A stretch of 64,000 nt of DNA from contig NZ_FOXM01000016.1 of assembly GCF_900115715.1 (NCBI RefSeq), positions 1 to 64,000 of the forward strand, in the 5' to 3' direction. Positions within the stretch are counted from its first letter, which is position 1. Each line of letters opens with the position of its first letter. The position numbers and the translations under genes were made by a program. The notes beneath the pieces are model-generated. The model was not told where the DNA came from. It worked only from the letters and a program-made list of their open reading frames with translations, and searched no databases. Origin of the DNA: Geopseudomonas sagittaria (GTDB taxonomy: Bacteria > Pseudomonadota > Gammaproteobacteria > Pseudomonadales > Pseudomonadaceae). Below are positions 25,300 through 33,914 of this stretch, piece after piece.

Positions 25300-26046
25300 G
25301 TGACCGACCACTACCAACTCAACCTGGGCTCTCTGCGCAGCAGCATCAGCCTGACCCTGCATACCCATCATGCCGCTCGCATCTGGCAGGGACGTCCGGC
25401 CCGCGACGGGGTCAGGCCGATCATGGGTATGGCGGGTTACATCAGCGTCACCAACCAGATCAAGCAGGCCGCCTCCTGCGATGACCCCTACGCCGACTGG
25501 GCCATGCTGCAGCTCGAGGAAAAGCTGCTGCAGGCCAAAGCCGGCATGAGCGAGCTGAGCCAGAGGCTGGAGCAGATCAATCAACACATTCCGATCCAGG
25601 TCGACATCGGCGACAACCTCAACATCCATCCAGTTACCCTGCCGCTGTTCATCGGCAGCCAGCTGGGGTTTCTCGCAGTCTATCTGCTCACCGACTACGA
25701 CACCTTGGTACGCCGCACCCTGCTCGCCCACCATACCGCCCTGATCGGGCGGGCAGACATGGAGCGCACCATCGACAGCGGCGCACACCAGTTGCGCAGT
25801 CTGTTCGGCCTGGCACAGCGCTATCGACATTCAGGGGCCAGTCGCGAGGACATGCAGACGCAGAATGCCAGGGCATTAGCGGCCATCGAACGCTTCGGAC
25901 TACCGCCAGAAGACGTCCTCGCTGGCTCCAGACGGTCGCAATTCGCCCCACCCATCGCGCGCCGTGGCGTTGAGCCAGGGGAGCCAGCGGAACTCACACT
26001 GACCGACACCATCAGCCAGGCAGGTCTTGACCATGAACAGGAATGA
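25300..26046 (+). CDS. ICE protein, TIGR03761 (PFL_4669) family
   Basis: The 248-aa protein (VTDHYQLNLGSLRSSISLTL) has RIWQGRPARDGVRPIMGMAG, the family signature region, and LFIGSQLGFLAVYLLTDYDT. It is a conserved, cytoplasmic protein of unknown role found after the replication gene in PFGI-1-class ICEs. The start is GTG at 25300, preceded by GAGGA (25289-25293). It overlaps the next gene by 14 bp, so the group 25300-26987 reads as one operon. Confidence 0.82.
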   Translation: MTDHYQLNLGSLRSSISLTLHTHHAARIWQGRPARDGVRPIMGMAGYISVTNQIKQAASCDDPYADWAMLQLEEKLLQAKAGMSELSQRLEQINQHIPIQVDIGDNLNIHPVTLPLFIGSQLGFLAVYLLTDYDTLVRRTLLAHHTALIGRADMERTIDSGAHQLRSLFGLAQRYRHSGASREDMQTQNARALAAIERFGLPPEDVLAGSRRSQFAPPIARRGVEPGEPAELTLTDTISQAGLDHEQE

Positions 26047-26566
26047 GCCTGGCCCATCCACAGCGGGCTGGCTGACCCAGGAGGCCTATCGACAGTTTGA
26101 ACACACTGCCTCTCTAAAAGGCCTTTTACAGCCCTTTAAGGGTAAGGGGGAACTGGAGTCCCTGGCGCAGCTGGCCAGAAGCATCGAGGCCCAGCTGGCT
26201 GAGCTGATGACCCGGCTCGAACAGTCGGCCAGGCATGCACCCTACTCCCTCCTCAACCTGCGCCTGGCCCGGCAGAGCACTGGTGCCGGCAGCACCTTCC
26301 TGCGCTGGCGTTCGCGGGACTTCTCGCGGATGGGCGTCAACGTCTGGGCCGACCAGATGAACAACCCGACGCATTCACCCAGCTTGCGCCAGGCGCTGTA
26401 CCACGCCGAGATCGACCGCATCGCGCTGAACCTGCAGATGAGCGTTACCCATTCGCTGTACCGCCAAGCCGTGGAGTGCGCGGGCAAGATGACCCTTGCC
26501 GAAGAGCTCCTGCGGCAGTTCCCCAACCCAAGGAGCATCCAGCATGAGCACTCTTTTCATCGGTGA
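26033..26566 (+). CDS. DUF3158-family ICE protein
   Basis: The 177-aa protein (MNRNEPGPSTAGWLTQEAYR) has LKGLLQPFKGKGELESLAQL and a conserved core TFLRWRSRDFSRMGVNVWAD, the usual DUF3158 pattern in ICEs. No catalytic motif is visible. It starts within the end of the TIGR03761 gene and overlaps the ssb start, consistent with translational coupling. Its job is unknown; position suggests a DNA-processing role with SSB and topoisomerase. Confidence 0.75.
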   Translation: MNRNEPGPSTAGWLTQEAYRQFEHTASLKGLLQPFKGKGELESLAQLARSIEAQLAELMTRLEQSARHAPYSLLNLRLARQSTGAGSTFLRWRSRDFSRMGVNVWADQMNNPTHSPSLRQALYHAEIDRIALNLQMSVTHSLYRQAVECAGKMTLAEELLRQFPNPRSIQHEHSFHR

Positions 26567-26987
26567 AGGCAACATCGGCAGCGCGCCGGAGTTTCAGGAG
26601 TTTCACGCGGACCAGGACGAGCCGCGCCGCCTACTGCGCCTGAATGTCTATTTCGACAACCCCATCTCGCGTAACGGCAGCTATGAGGACCGCGGCGGCT
26701 ACTGGGCACCGGTCGAGATCTGGCACCGCGAGGCCGAGGCTTGGAGCCAGCTGTACCAGAAGGGCATGCGCGTTCTGGTACAGGGCCGCACCGTGCGAGA
26801 AACCTGGGAGGACCAGGAGGCCAACCCCAGGGTGACCTTCAAGATCGAGGCGCGACGAATCGGCATCCTGCCCAATCGCCTGGCGAAGGTGAGTCTCATG
26901 GAGCGCTCCGCCACAACGCCGGAGACCACTTCCGAAGCCGATGCAGAGGCCAGCAAGCCTGCCCGCAAACGCACCCCCCGCAGCTGA
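26544..26987 (+). CDS. ssb: Single-stranded DNA-binding protein of the ICE
   Basis: The 147-aa protein has an OB-fold: MSTLFIGEGNIGSAPEFQEF, LLRLNVYFDNPISRNGSYED, WAPVEIWHREAEAWSQLYQK and GMRVLVQGRTVRETWEDQEA. The C-terminus is basic (KPARKRTPRS) and lacks the acidic DDDIPF-type tip of chromosomal SSB, as is typical of ICE-encoded forms. RBS AAGGAG precedes the ATG. It probably coats the transferred or replicating strand. Confidence 0.88.
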   Translation: MSTLFIGEGNIGSAPEFQEFHADQDEPRRLLRLNVYFDNPISRNGSYEDRGGYWAPVEIWHREAEAWSQLYQKGMRVLVQGRTVRETWEDQEANPRVTFKIEARRIGILPNRLAKVSLMERSATTPETTSEADAEASKPARKRTPRS

Positions 26988-27017
26988 TACGGCCCGGACT
27001 GTCCAGGAGCAACCGCC

Positions 27018-29030
27018 ATGCGCCTGTTTCTCTGCGAAAAACCTTCCCAGGCCCGGGACATCGCCCGAGTGCTCGGCGCCCATCGCCGAGAGGAGGGCTG
27101 TCTGAGCGGCCGGGATGTCATCGTAACCTGGTGTGTCGGGCATCTGCTGGAAGCCGCCCCGCCCGAGGCCTACGACGCCCGCTACAAGCAGTGGTCGCTG
27201 GAGGACCTGCCGATCATTCCCAAGCGCTGGCTGGTCGAGATCAAGGCCAGGACAAAGGACCAGTTCAGGGTCGTCAAGCGCCTCCTGGCCGAAGCCGAAT
27301 CCTTGGTCATCGCCACCGATGCCGATCGTGAAGGTGAGCTGATCGCCCGTGAAATCCTCGAGCTGTGCGACTACCGGGGCACTGTTCAGCGCCTCTGGCT
27401 GTCGGCCCTCGATGAGACCTCGATCCGCAAGGCACTGGCCGCCCTGAAGCCCGGCGAGGAAACCTACCCGCTGTACCTGGCGGCCCTCGCCCGCTCCCGT
27501 GCCGACTGGCTGGTCGGTATGAACCTGAGCCGGCTATTCACCCTGCTCGGCAGGCGCGGCGGTTACGATGGCATCCTCTCGGTCGGCCGCGTACAGACAC
27601 CGACCCTGCGCCTGGTGGTGGATCGCGACCGCGCCATTGCCAGCTTCGTGCCAACGCCCTACTGGCAGGTCGACGTCCGCCTGAAGCAGGATGGGCAGGC
27701 CTTTGCCGCGCAATGGCAGCCCCCCGAGGCTGCCCTCGACCAGCAGGGCCACTGTGTCGACCATAACCTGGCTCGCGAGGTCGCTCAGCGCCTTGCCCAG
27801 GAAACCAGCGCCTGCGTCAGTGCTATAGACAGCGAGCGCCTGCAGCAGCCTGCCCCCTTGCCATTCGCCCTGAGCACCCTGCAGGAGCTATGCTCACGCA
27901 AGCTGGGTCTCGGCGTACAGACCACCCTGGACATCGCTCAGTCGCTGTACGAGCAGCACAAGGCGATCACCTATCCCCGTACCGACTGCGGCTATCTGCC
28001 AGACAGCCTGCGCCAAGAAGTGCCGGCCGTGCTGGCGGCGCTACGACACAACGACCCGACTTTGGCCCCGCTGCTGGACAGCCTGAACACCAGCCTGCGC
28101 TCGCGCGCCTGGAACGATGACAAGATCACCGCCCACCACGGCATCATCCCCACGGTGCAGAGCGTGGATCTGAGATGCATGACGGTGAACGAACAGGCGA
28201 TCTACGCGCTGATCCGCGGACACTATCTGGCGCAGTTCCTGCCGGCTCATGAATGGCTGCGCACCCGAGTCGAACTGTCCTGTGCAGGCCAGCAGCTGCT
28301 GGCGATCGGCAAACAGGTTCTGCAAACCGGCTGGCAAAGGGTGCTGAACGATCCCGAAGAGCCCGACTCGGACAAGCCGGCCGAACAGTCACTCCCGGCA
28401 CTCGAGCCAGGCCTCCTGTGTTGCCTCAGCCACACCGAGCTCACCGAGCAGCAGACCCGCCCCCCGAAGGCCTTCACCGAAGGCGACCTGCTCAGGGCCA
28501 TGAAGGGAGTGGCCAGACTGGTCGAGGATCCGCGCCTGCGCCGTACGCTCAGAGAGAGCGCCGGCATAGGCACCGAAGCGACTCGCGCCGGCATCATCAA
28601 GGGCCTGATTGAGCGTGGCTACCTAGTGAAGAAGCAGCGTAGCCTGACGGCCTCGGCTGCTGCCCACACCCTGATCGAGGCAGTCCCAGCGGCGATCGCC
28701 GACCCAGGTACCACGGCAGTCTGGGAACAGGCCCTCGACGAGATCGCCGCCGGACGCATGAGCCTGGAGCACTTCCTCATGCGCCAGACTTCCTGGATCG
28801 AGCGCTGGGTCAAGCACAATACCCAGCTGGAACTGCAGCTGCCGACGGACAAAGGCCCCGCCTGCCCACTGTGCGCCAGCACAACCCGCCGGCGCAGTGG
28901 CCGCAATGGGCTATTCTGGTCCTGCAGCAAGTACCCGGCATGCACGGGAACGCTGGGCATGGCTGACACAAAACCGGCCAGACGCGCCCCCAGCCGCCGA
29001 CGTAGCCAGACAACACGTACAGACCGATAA
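27018..29030 (+). CDS. topB: DNA topoisomerase III of the ICE
   Basis: This 670-aa type IA topoisomerase has a Toprim domain (FLCEKPSQARDIARVLGAH with Glu7; DADREGELIAREILEL near residues 101-116), the active-site segment KAITYPRTDCGYLPDSLRQE with the catalytic Tyr at about residue 318, and a C-terminal zinc ribbon (CPLCAS...CSKYPAC). ICE-borne TopB is standard in PFGI-1-class elements and helps to resolve replication or transfer intermediates. RBS GGAG precedes the ATG. Confidence 0.93.
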   Translation: MRLFLCEKPSQARDIARVLGAHRREEGCLSGRDVIVTWCVGHLLEAAPPEAYDARYKQWSLEDLPIIPKRWLVEIKARTKDQFRVVKRLLAEAESLVIATDADREGELIAREILELCDYRGTVQRLWLSALDETSIRKALAALKPGEETYPLYLAALARSRADWLVGMNLSRLFTLLGRRGGYDGILSVGRVQTPTLRLVVDRDRAIASFVPTPYWQVDVRLKQDGQAFAAQWQPPEAALDQQGHCVDHNLAREVAQRLAQETSACVSAIDSERLQQPAPLPFALSTLQELCSRKLGLGVQTTLDIAQSLYEQHKAITYPRTDCGYLPDSLRQEVPAVLAALRHNDPTLAPLLDSLNTSLRSRAWNDDKITAHHGIIPTVQSVDLRCMTVNEQAIYALIRGHYLAQFLPAHEWLRTRVELSCAGQQLLAIGKQVLQTGWQRVLNDPEEPDSDKPAEQSLPALEPGLLCCLSHTELTEQQTRPPKAFTEGDLLRAMKGVARLVEDPRLRRTLRESAGIGTEATRAGIIKGLIERGYLVKKQRSLTASAAAHTLIEAVPAAIADPGTTAVWEQALDEIAAGRMSLEHFLMRQTSWIERWVKHNTQLELQLPTDKGPACPLCASTTRRRSGRNGLFWSCSKYPACTGTLGMADTKPARRAPSRRRSQTTRTDR

Positions 29031-29315
29031 GCTCCGGGCAGGTCGGTCGGACTCAGCCGAGTACGGAGCCTGATTAACCACGGACCTGACCACACCCACC
29101 GCGTTACAGCGCCGCCGGGACGGATGCCCTCTGCCTCCTGCAGCAGGAAGCAGCGGCCATCCGCTCCGGCGGCCATGCTCAATCCCGGCGCCCACCGGGG
29201 AAACACTGGGTGCCCTTTGTGCGCGGATGCGTGCCGATACTGAAACGACCCAGGCCACGACAAGGGTCGACTGGTGCGTCGCAGATCGACGGCCGGAGGT
29301 GGCTGATCTCTTCCC

Positions 29316-29346
29316 AGCCTGGCGTGAACGCCAGGCTTCTTTTTCT
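29316..29346 (+). terminator. Rho-independent terminator downstream of topB
   Basis: AGCCTGGCGT and ACGCCAGGCT form a perfect 10-bp stem with a 2-3 base loop, followed by TCTTTTTC. It probably ends the operon that begins at alpA or 25300. Confidence 0.85.
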
Positions 29347-29734
29347 GTTGTCAGACCATCGACCACATGTCTTGGCCGAGTGAACCGAAACTACCTCCTG
29401 CATAGAACGCCGCAAACGCCAACATGCTCCACCAAGGAGTTCCACTGCGTTATGGCCGTGAAAGCCCCCTTGCCAGTAGCTTGACGCCCTCACCGCCCCG
29501 GCCTATACAAAACATGCACAGCGCTGTCGTCGACAGCACTGCCCAGGTAGCCAGGACCTTCAAGGCTACGCCAGTTTCTGGTGGTCCAGCCCCAGTGCGA
29601 TCAGCGTTCGGAAGCTCGCACAATCACTGCGGTGATGAACGCCTTCTTCTCTCCTTCGGTGAGTCCTTCACCTGCTCTGCCCAACCTTACTGCTGCGTTG
29701 CCAGGAACTGGCCGCTGTTCGTTGCTGTTTTCAC

Positions 29735-29762
29735 CCCGAACGGGATTCGCCTCCCGTTCGGG
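29735..29762 (+). promoter_or_regulatory. Leader hairpin A (before STY4534 gene)
   Basis: CCCGAACGGGA and TCCCGTTCGGG pair perfectly over 11 bp with a 6-base loop. The hairpin is followed by ATGGTGTTCCC and, 36 bases later, the ATG of the next gene. Its form is shared with the hairpin at 30385. Confidence 0.6.
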
Positions 29763-29797
29763 ATGGTGTTCCCGCATTTACCCTGAGGAGCACCACC

Positions 29798-30361
29798 ATG
29801 AACCCGAGCAGTTCCCCGACCACGAAGTACTTCGATCTGCATACCAGCGGGATCGGCTATCTCAACCGCATTCGCGAGGTTCCGGTACGCCGTGGCAATG
29901 CCTTCATGGCTTGCGATATCGCAGCACTGCACGGAGCCGAAGACGATGTGGAATACACCCACTTCGACTGCAAGGTCAGCGGCGGCGAGGCCGAACGGCT
30001 GATCCGTCGCTGCCAGGATGCAGTCATCGCCGGAAAGAAGGTCCTGCTGGCATTTCGCATCGGCGATCTATGGATCGACACCTTCGTCTATGGAAAGGGC
30101 GACAAGGCCGGCCAACCGGGCGCGAGTCTGAAAGGCCGTCTGCTGTACATCGCCTGGATCAGGATCGATGGCCAGCAGGTCTACCAGGCCGCCCCCAGAC
30201 CTGAGCAGAGCGACGAACAAGGTACGCTCCCTGCAACACCTGAGGCTGCCAGCGGGCCCTGTATCGAGCCAGGCACAACGGCGCCAGCAGACAGCCTGCC
30301 CGACACCAACCCAGCGAAAACCAGGCGCAGTCGCGCCAAGTCCGCAACACCGACGTCCTGA
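29798..30361 (+). CDS. STY4534-family (DUF3577) ICE replication protein
   Basis: The 187-aa protein (MNPSSSPTTKYFDLHTSGIG) contains YLNRIREVPVRRGNAFMACD, IAALHGAEDDVEYTHFDCKV, AVIAGKKVLLAFRIGDLWID and GRLLYIAWIRIDGQQVYQAA, the DUF3577 pattern. The last 60 residues are a low-complexity Pro/Ala/Thr tail with a basic end (KTRRSRAKSATPTS). Members are annotated as ICE replication proteins, and the fold suggests a single-strand DNA-binding OB-like protein. RBS TGAGGAG precedes the ATG. Confidence 0.82.
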   Translation: MNPSSSPTTKYFDLHTSGIGYLNRIREVPVRRGNAFMACDIAALHGAEDDVEYTHFDCKVSGGEAERLIRRCQDAVIAGKKVLLAFRIGDLWIDTFVYGKGDKAGQPGASLKGRLLYIAWIRIDGQQVYQAAPRPEQSDEQGTLPATPEAASGPCIEPGTTAPADSLPDTNPAKTRRSRAKSATPTS

Positions 30362-30384
30362 CGATCAGGACTGGTCTCACTCAC

Positions 30385-30414
30385 CCCATGACGGGAGCAT
30401 CATCCCGTCATGGG
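30385..30414 (+). promoter_or_regulatory. Leader hairpin B (before the 84-aa protein gene)
   Basis: CCCATGACGGGA and TCCCGTCATGGG pair perfectly over 12 bp with a 6-base loop, followed by TGGTGCTTCCTG. The layout repeats hairpin A while the stem sequence differs, with changes on both arms. Confidence 0.6.
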
Positions 30415-30449
30415 TGGTGCTTCCTGTTGCCATTGTTCAGGAGGTATCC

Positions 30450-30704
30450 ATGGAGAGTTTCTGGCTATGTGACGACTGCCTGTTCGGAGCGGCCTATGAA
30501 GACTACAGCGCGCTGTCGCTGCTTGAGGATGCCGAGGCGGAACAGCGCGAGCGAGATATCCGTCGCGGCCTGATGCAACTGGCCCCGCTGTCAGCCGACT
30601 TCGATGCCGAACAGGGCTGGGGAATCCAGGCGTTTTCCCGCTCACCCTGCGACTGCTGCCATTCGTCACTGCATGGCCAGCGTCACCGCTTCACCCGCAT
30701 CTGA
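30450..30704 (+). CDS. Small cysteine-containing conserved ICE protein
   Basis: The 84-aa product MESFWLCDDCLFGAAYEDYS has CDDC near the N-terminus and CDCCHSS near the C-terminus, so it could bind a metal ion. The middle is acidic and helical (LLEDAEAEQRERDIRRGL). CAGGAGG at 30439-30445 gives a near-ideal RBS, which supports real expression. I do not know a function. Position between STY4534 and radC is common for such small ICE proteins. Confidence 0.7.
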   Translation: MESFWLCDDCLFGAAYEDYSALSLLEDAEAEQRERDIRRGLMQLAPLSADFDAEQGWGIQAFSRSPCDCCHSSLHGQRHRFTRI

Positions 30705-30754
30705 TTACCAACCGGTCGTCAGTCGTCCTGCGACCACTCACGCCATGCTCATCA

Positions 30755-30782
30755 GCCCCTGGGGGATCACTCCCCTCGGGGC
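30755..30782 (+). promoter_or_regulatory. Leader hairpin C (before radC)
   Basis: GCCCCTGGGGGA and TCCCCTCGGGGC pair over 12 bp with two mismatches around a 4-base loop. It lies 30 bp before the radC ATG and ends in GGGA...TCCC like hairpins A and B. Confidence 0.5.
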
Positions 30783-30812
30783 GCGCATCTCCCGCCTGCG
30801 CGGAGAAACACC

Positions 30813-31310
30813 ATGAACCTTTCTCTCAGCCTGATTGAAACGTCAGACCACACCCAGGACCAGCAGCGGGCCCAGGAGGACCAGGTCATCGCCGAAGCCA
30901 TGCGCATCATTGACCAACGCATGTTCCAACGCGGTGCCGCACTTACCTCGCCCGACGAAGTCCGTGACTTCCTGAAACTGCAACTGGCAATGCAGGAGCA
31001 CGAGGTCTTTGCTGTGGTCTTTCTCGACACCCGTCACCGGGTGCTGGCCTTCGAAGTCCTGTTTCAGGGCTCCATCGACGGTGCCAGCGTCTACCCCCGG
31101 CAGGTGGTGAAACGCTCGTTGTACTGGAACAGTGCCGCGGTGATCTTCACCCACAACCACCCCTCCGGCTGCGCCGAACCCAGCCAGGCCGACCGTATCC
31201 TCACCCAGAAGCTCAAGGACGCCCTGGCCCTGGTGGAGGTTCGCGTACTGGACCACTTCATCGTGGGCGAAGGCCAACCCCTGTCACTGGCCGAATATGG
31301 CTGGATGTAA
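30813..31310 (+). CDS. radC: RadC/JAB-domain protein of the ICE
   Basis: This 165-aa protein has the JAB metal-binding pattern [20 protein letters not shown], ...[20 protein letters not shown] and a C-terminal [19 protein letters not shown]. The HxHPSG...D ligands are complete. The N-terminal helix-hairpin-helix of chromosomal RadC is replaced by a short helical part, as in mobile-element RadC. Despite the name, a role in repair is doubtful; ICE versions may act in DNA processing or anti-restriction. RBS GGAGAA precedes the ATG. Confidence 0.9.
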   Translation: MNLSLSLIETSDHTQDQQRAQEDQVIAEAMRIIDQRMFQRGAALTSPDEVRDFLKLQLAMQEHEVFAVVFLDTRHRVLAFEVLFQGSIDGASVYPRQVVKRSLYWNSAAVIFTHNHPSGCAEPSQADRILTQKLKDALALVEVRVLDHFIVGEGQPLSLAEYGWM

Positions 31311-31315
31311 TCCAA

Positions 31316-31339
31316 CGGCGCCTGCGGGCGCCGCTTTTC
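31316..31339 (+). terminator. Rho-independent terminator after radC
   Basis: CGGCGCC and GGCGCCG form a perfect 7-bp stem with loop TGCG, followed by CTTTTC. It starts 6 bp after the radC stop and separates it from the conjugation operon. Confidence 0.75.
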
Positions 31340-31463
31340 ATGCTTGTGTTCGCCACACATCAACATTTCCGGGGGAACTCGAACGCCACGATTCGGTTTA
31401 TCGGCTGCCCCGACCCACCGCTCCTGCCAAGGTTTCACGCACCCTTGGTTGGAGAGCCTTCCC

Positions 31464-32003
31464 ATGTCCCGGCAGCTTGTCACCCTCGTCCTGATCAGTG
31501 CCCTGACGGGCTGCGCCGGCCAGCAGGATTGGCCACAGGACATCAGCCCGGCACCGATACCCCGCCCAGCCTCCCCACCACCAGAGGTCGTGCCCTACGG
31601 TCGCTACACCCTGATCAGTACCGAGTCGACCGAGGGGCAGCGGGATCTGCTCGCCCAGATCGTCGATATCCGCATCCCCGCCAGCCTAGAGCCGAGCGTG
31701 GAAGATGCGATGCACCATGTGCTGCAGCGCACCGGCTATGTACTGTGCCCCGCCAGCGCCGGATCACGGGTGCTGTACAGCCACCCCTTGCCGGCAGCGC
31801 ATTACCAGTTGGGACCGATGCGTCTGCGTGAGGCGTTGGAGATCCTGGCCGGCCCGGCCTGGCAGCTGCAGGTGGATCAGCAGCAGCGCCAGCTGTGCTT
31901 CCAGGTGGCTCAGCCCCACAGCGCAACCGAGACAGCACCTGTAGAACCAAGCGCACAGGCCTACCCTGCCGCACCCGACCAGGCGCTGGAGGTGCGGCCA
32001 TGA
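31464..32003 (+). CDS. pilL: PilL-type ICE lipoprotein (TIGR03748)
   Basis: The 179-aa protein has a lipoprotein signal MSRQLVTLVLISALTGC with Cys17 in the lipobox LTGC. The mature part contains VPYGRYTLISTESTEGQRDL, SLEPSVEDAMHHVLQRTGY and LGPMRLREALEILAGPAWQL, the secretin-related N-domain (PilL_N) pattern. It begins the conjugation block and probably supports envelope assembly of the transfer apparatus. The ATG at 31464 has GGAGAG upstream. Confidence 0.85.
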   Translation: MSRQLVTLVLISALTGCAGQQDWPQDISPAPIPRPASPPPEVVPYGRYTLISTESTEGQRDLLAQIVDIRIPASLEPSVEDAMHHVLQRTGYVLCPASAGSRVLYSHPLPAAHYQLGPMRLREALEILAGPAWQLQVDQQQRQLCFQVAQPHSATETAPVEPSAQAYPAAPDQALEVRP

Positions 32004-32674
32004 ACGCCGTCCGTGTGCGCGACGCCATCCTGGGCCTCCTCATCCTGGCCTTGCCGGCGCTCGGACTTGGCCTGTACCAGCTGCACGGTCGGCTGGCAGC
32101 GCTGCCGCACGACCTGGTGGAGCAGCCGCAACTGGGCCTGCTGCAGGAGCGGCTGCTGGCCATGAGCGAAACCAATGCCGGCTTTACCGTCATGCTCGAT
32201 GAGCACCAGCAGCACCTGGCGGTACTGGAAAACCAGACAGCAGCGCTGCACGCCGGAATCGAACAGGGCGAAGCCGCACTCACCAGCCTGCAACAGGCCC
32301 AGGCCAGTCACGCACAGCGGTCTGAGCTACAGTCCCTCGCTGAGCGCCTCAGCCTCGCGGAGACCCAGCTCCGCGCCCTCCAGACGGCTCTTGCCACCAG
32401 GCCGGCCCCCAAGCCACGTCGCACAACCCCGCGCCGCCAGCCTGAGCGGCTCACACCACCCTTTGCCGCGCTGTCCATCGAGAGCCGCGGCGGCGAACGC
32501 TTCCTGACGATAGCCCCCACGGCCAGTCGCTCCCTGCGTCATGTGCGCCTGCTGCGCTTGGGCGAGCAGTTCGCAGGCTGGCGCCTGACGACGCTGGACA
32601 AGCAGTCCGCGCAGTTCGCCGTTACCGGCAAGCCCGAGCAGAACCTGCCGCTGCCTGGAGGGAATGCGCCATGA
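32000..32674 (+). CDS. ICE membrane-anchored coiled-coil protein
   Basis: The 224-aa protein has one N-terminal membrane helix (AILGLLILALPALGLGLYQL), then a long coiled coil (LEQGEAALTSLQQAQ-like repeats, residues 45-130), a basic linker RPAPKPRRTTPRRQ and a small C-terminal domain RFLTIAPTASRSLRHVRLLR. I recognise it only as a positional ICE component. It overlaps pilL and the next gene by 4 bp each, so it is translationally coupled in the transfer operon. Confidence 0.65.
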   Translation: MNAVRVRDAILGLLILALPALGLGLYQLHGRLAALPHDLVEQPQLGLLQERLLAMSETNAGFTVMLDEHQQHLAVLENQTAALHAGIEQGEAALTSLQQAQASHAQRSELQSLAERLSLAETQLRALQTALATRPAPKPRRTTPRRQPERLTPPFAALSIESRGGERFLTIAPTASRSLRHVRLLRLGEQFAGWRLTTLDKQSAQFAVTGKPEQNLPLPGGNAP

Positions 32675-33372
32675 AACCCGTTGCCGCCCTGGCACTCCTG
32701 CTGCTGTCCTCGGCACAGCTGCAGGCCACGCCAGAAAGCCGCACCAGCGTCACCACCAGCAGCCTGGCCACGCTGACCCGGGAGAGCCTGGAACAGGCCA
32801 AGATCTGGGGACTTAGCGAACAGGAGTGGTCACGCTTCCGGGAAATCCAAGCCGGTCCACGCGGCTACTGGAGCCCCGGTCTGGACCCGCTCACCACCCT
32901 CGGTGTCGAGGCACGCAGCGACGCCGAACGCCAGCGCTACGCCGAGCTGCAGGTGCGCCTGGAGGCCCAGCGCGCCGAGCGCGAGCTGGCTTATCAGAAC
33001 GCCTATGCCGACGCTTGGGCCCGCCTGTATCCCGGCCAGCTGCCGATCCGGGGCCTGAGCGATGCACCCCGAGCTTCACCGGCGACACCGCGTCTGGCGT
33101 TGTTCGCTGCCAGCGACTGCGCGGCCTGCCTGAACCGGGTCCGCCAGTTGCAGGCCAGCGATACGCCGTTCGATCTGTATCTCATCGACAGTCAGGGAGA
33201 TGACCGGCGCATCCGCGATTGGGCGCGGCAGGCCGGCCTCGAACCGGAACGCGTGCAACGGCGGCAGATCACCCTCAATCACGGCCAAGAGCCTTGGGCC
33301 CGACTCGGCAGCCAGGGCACCTTGCCCGCCAGCTTCCGTCAGGTGAACGGTCAATGGCAGCGCCTCGACTGA
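32671..33372 (+). CDS. ICE protein, TIGR03759 (PFL_4693) family
   Basis: The 233-aa secreted protein has a signal peptide (MKPVAALALLLLSSAQLQA) and the family core AKIWGLSEQEWSRFREIQAG, GPRGYWSPGLDPLTTLGVEA and ERELAYQNAYADAWARLYPG. Near residue 147, LFAASDCAACLNRVRQL carries a CxxC pair and a thioredoxin-like pattern, so a periplasmic redox or scaffold role is possible. Its end overlaps the transglycosylase start. Confidence 0.82.
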   Translation: MKPVAALALLLLSSAQLQATPESRTSVTTSSLATLTRESLEQAKIWGLSEQEWSRFREIQAGPRGYWSPGLDPLTTLGVEARSDAERQRYAELQVRLEAQRAERELAYQNAYADAWARLYPGQLPIRGLSDAPRASPATPRLALFAASDCAACLNRVRQLQASDTPFDLYLIDSQGDDRRIRDWARQAGLEPERVQRRQITLNHGQEPWARLGSQGTLPASFRQVNGQWQRLD

Positions 33373-33914
33373 TGCTCGCCCTGCTGGCCGGGCTGGCAGC
33401 CCAGCCGCTGCTGGCGAAGGAGCTGCCGCCACCTGCCTACCAACTGGCGGCCGAGACTGCCGGCGTACCTGCGGCCGTGCTGTATGCCGTAGCTCTGCAG
33501 GAAAGCGCTATGCGCATCCGCGGCCAGCTGCGTCCCTGGCCCTGGACGCTGAATGTCGCCGGCAAGCCCTGGCGCTTCAGGCAGCGCGCGACAGCCTGCC
33601 AGGCACTGCAGCGGGCGCTGGCCAGCACGGATGTCCGACGGATCGACATCGGCCTCGGCCAGATCAACTGGGGCTACCACGGCCAACGCTTTGCCAGCCC
33701 CTGCGCCGCTCTGGAGCCTTATCGCAATCTGGCCGTCGCCGCACAACTGCTGCGCGAGCAATACCAGATCAGCGGCGACTGGACGCTGGCCGCAGGACGC
33801 TATCACCGCCCTGCCGGCGGAGCCCCTGCCGCCCGCTACCGGGCCGGTTTCACACAGTACCTGGCCCAGATCCAGGACGCAGCGCCCCTCACCCAGCCGG
33901 AGAGTCACAGATGA
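33354..33914 (+). CDS. Lytic transglycosylase (SLT-type) of the transfer system
   Basis: The 186-aa protein has a signal (LMLALLAGLAAQPLLAKELP) and a lysozyme-like SLT domain: AAVLYAVALQESAMRIRGQL with catalytic Glu, then RIDIGLGQINWGYHGQRF and AGRYHRPAGGAPAARYRAGF. It probably opens peptidoglycan for the conjugation channel. Starts at 33354 and 33372 (TGATG overlap with the stop of the previous gene) are both possible; 33354 gives the longer signal peptide. Confidence 0.85.
   Translation: MAAPRLMLALLAGLAAQPLLAKELPPPAYQLAAETAGVPAAVLYAVALQESAMRIRGQLRPWPWTLNVAGKPWRFRQRATACQALQRALASTDVRRIDIGLGQINWGYHGQRFASPCAALEPYRNLAVAAQLLREQYQISGDWTLAAGRYHRPAGGAPAARYRAGFTQYLAQIQDAAPLTQPESHR

Larger units (their letters stand above)
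29031..29797. other. 767-bp intergenic region between topB and the STY4534 gene
   Basis: No gene is supported here: short open frames lack RBS and family pattern. It holds a rho-independent terminator (29316-29346), several short inverted repeats (for example CTCCTGCAGCAGGA near 29133), and just before the next gene an 11-bp perfect hairpin (29735-29762). The length and structured leader suggest a major promoter and control region for the genes from 29798 on. Confidence 0.55.

Noticed and set aside
29227-29786. Short open frames in the topB-STY4534 gap
   Set aside because: No RBS, biased composition, and a terminator runs through one of them.
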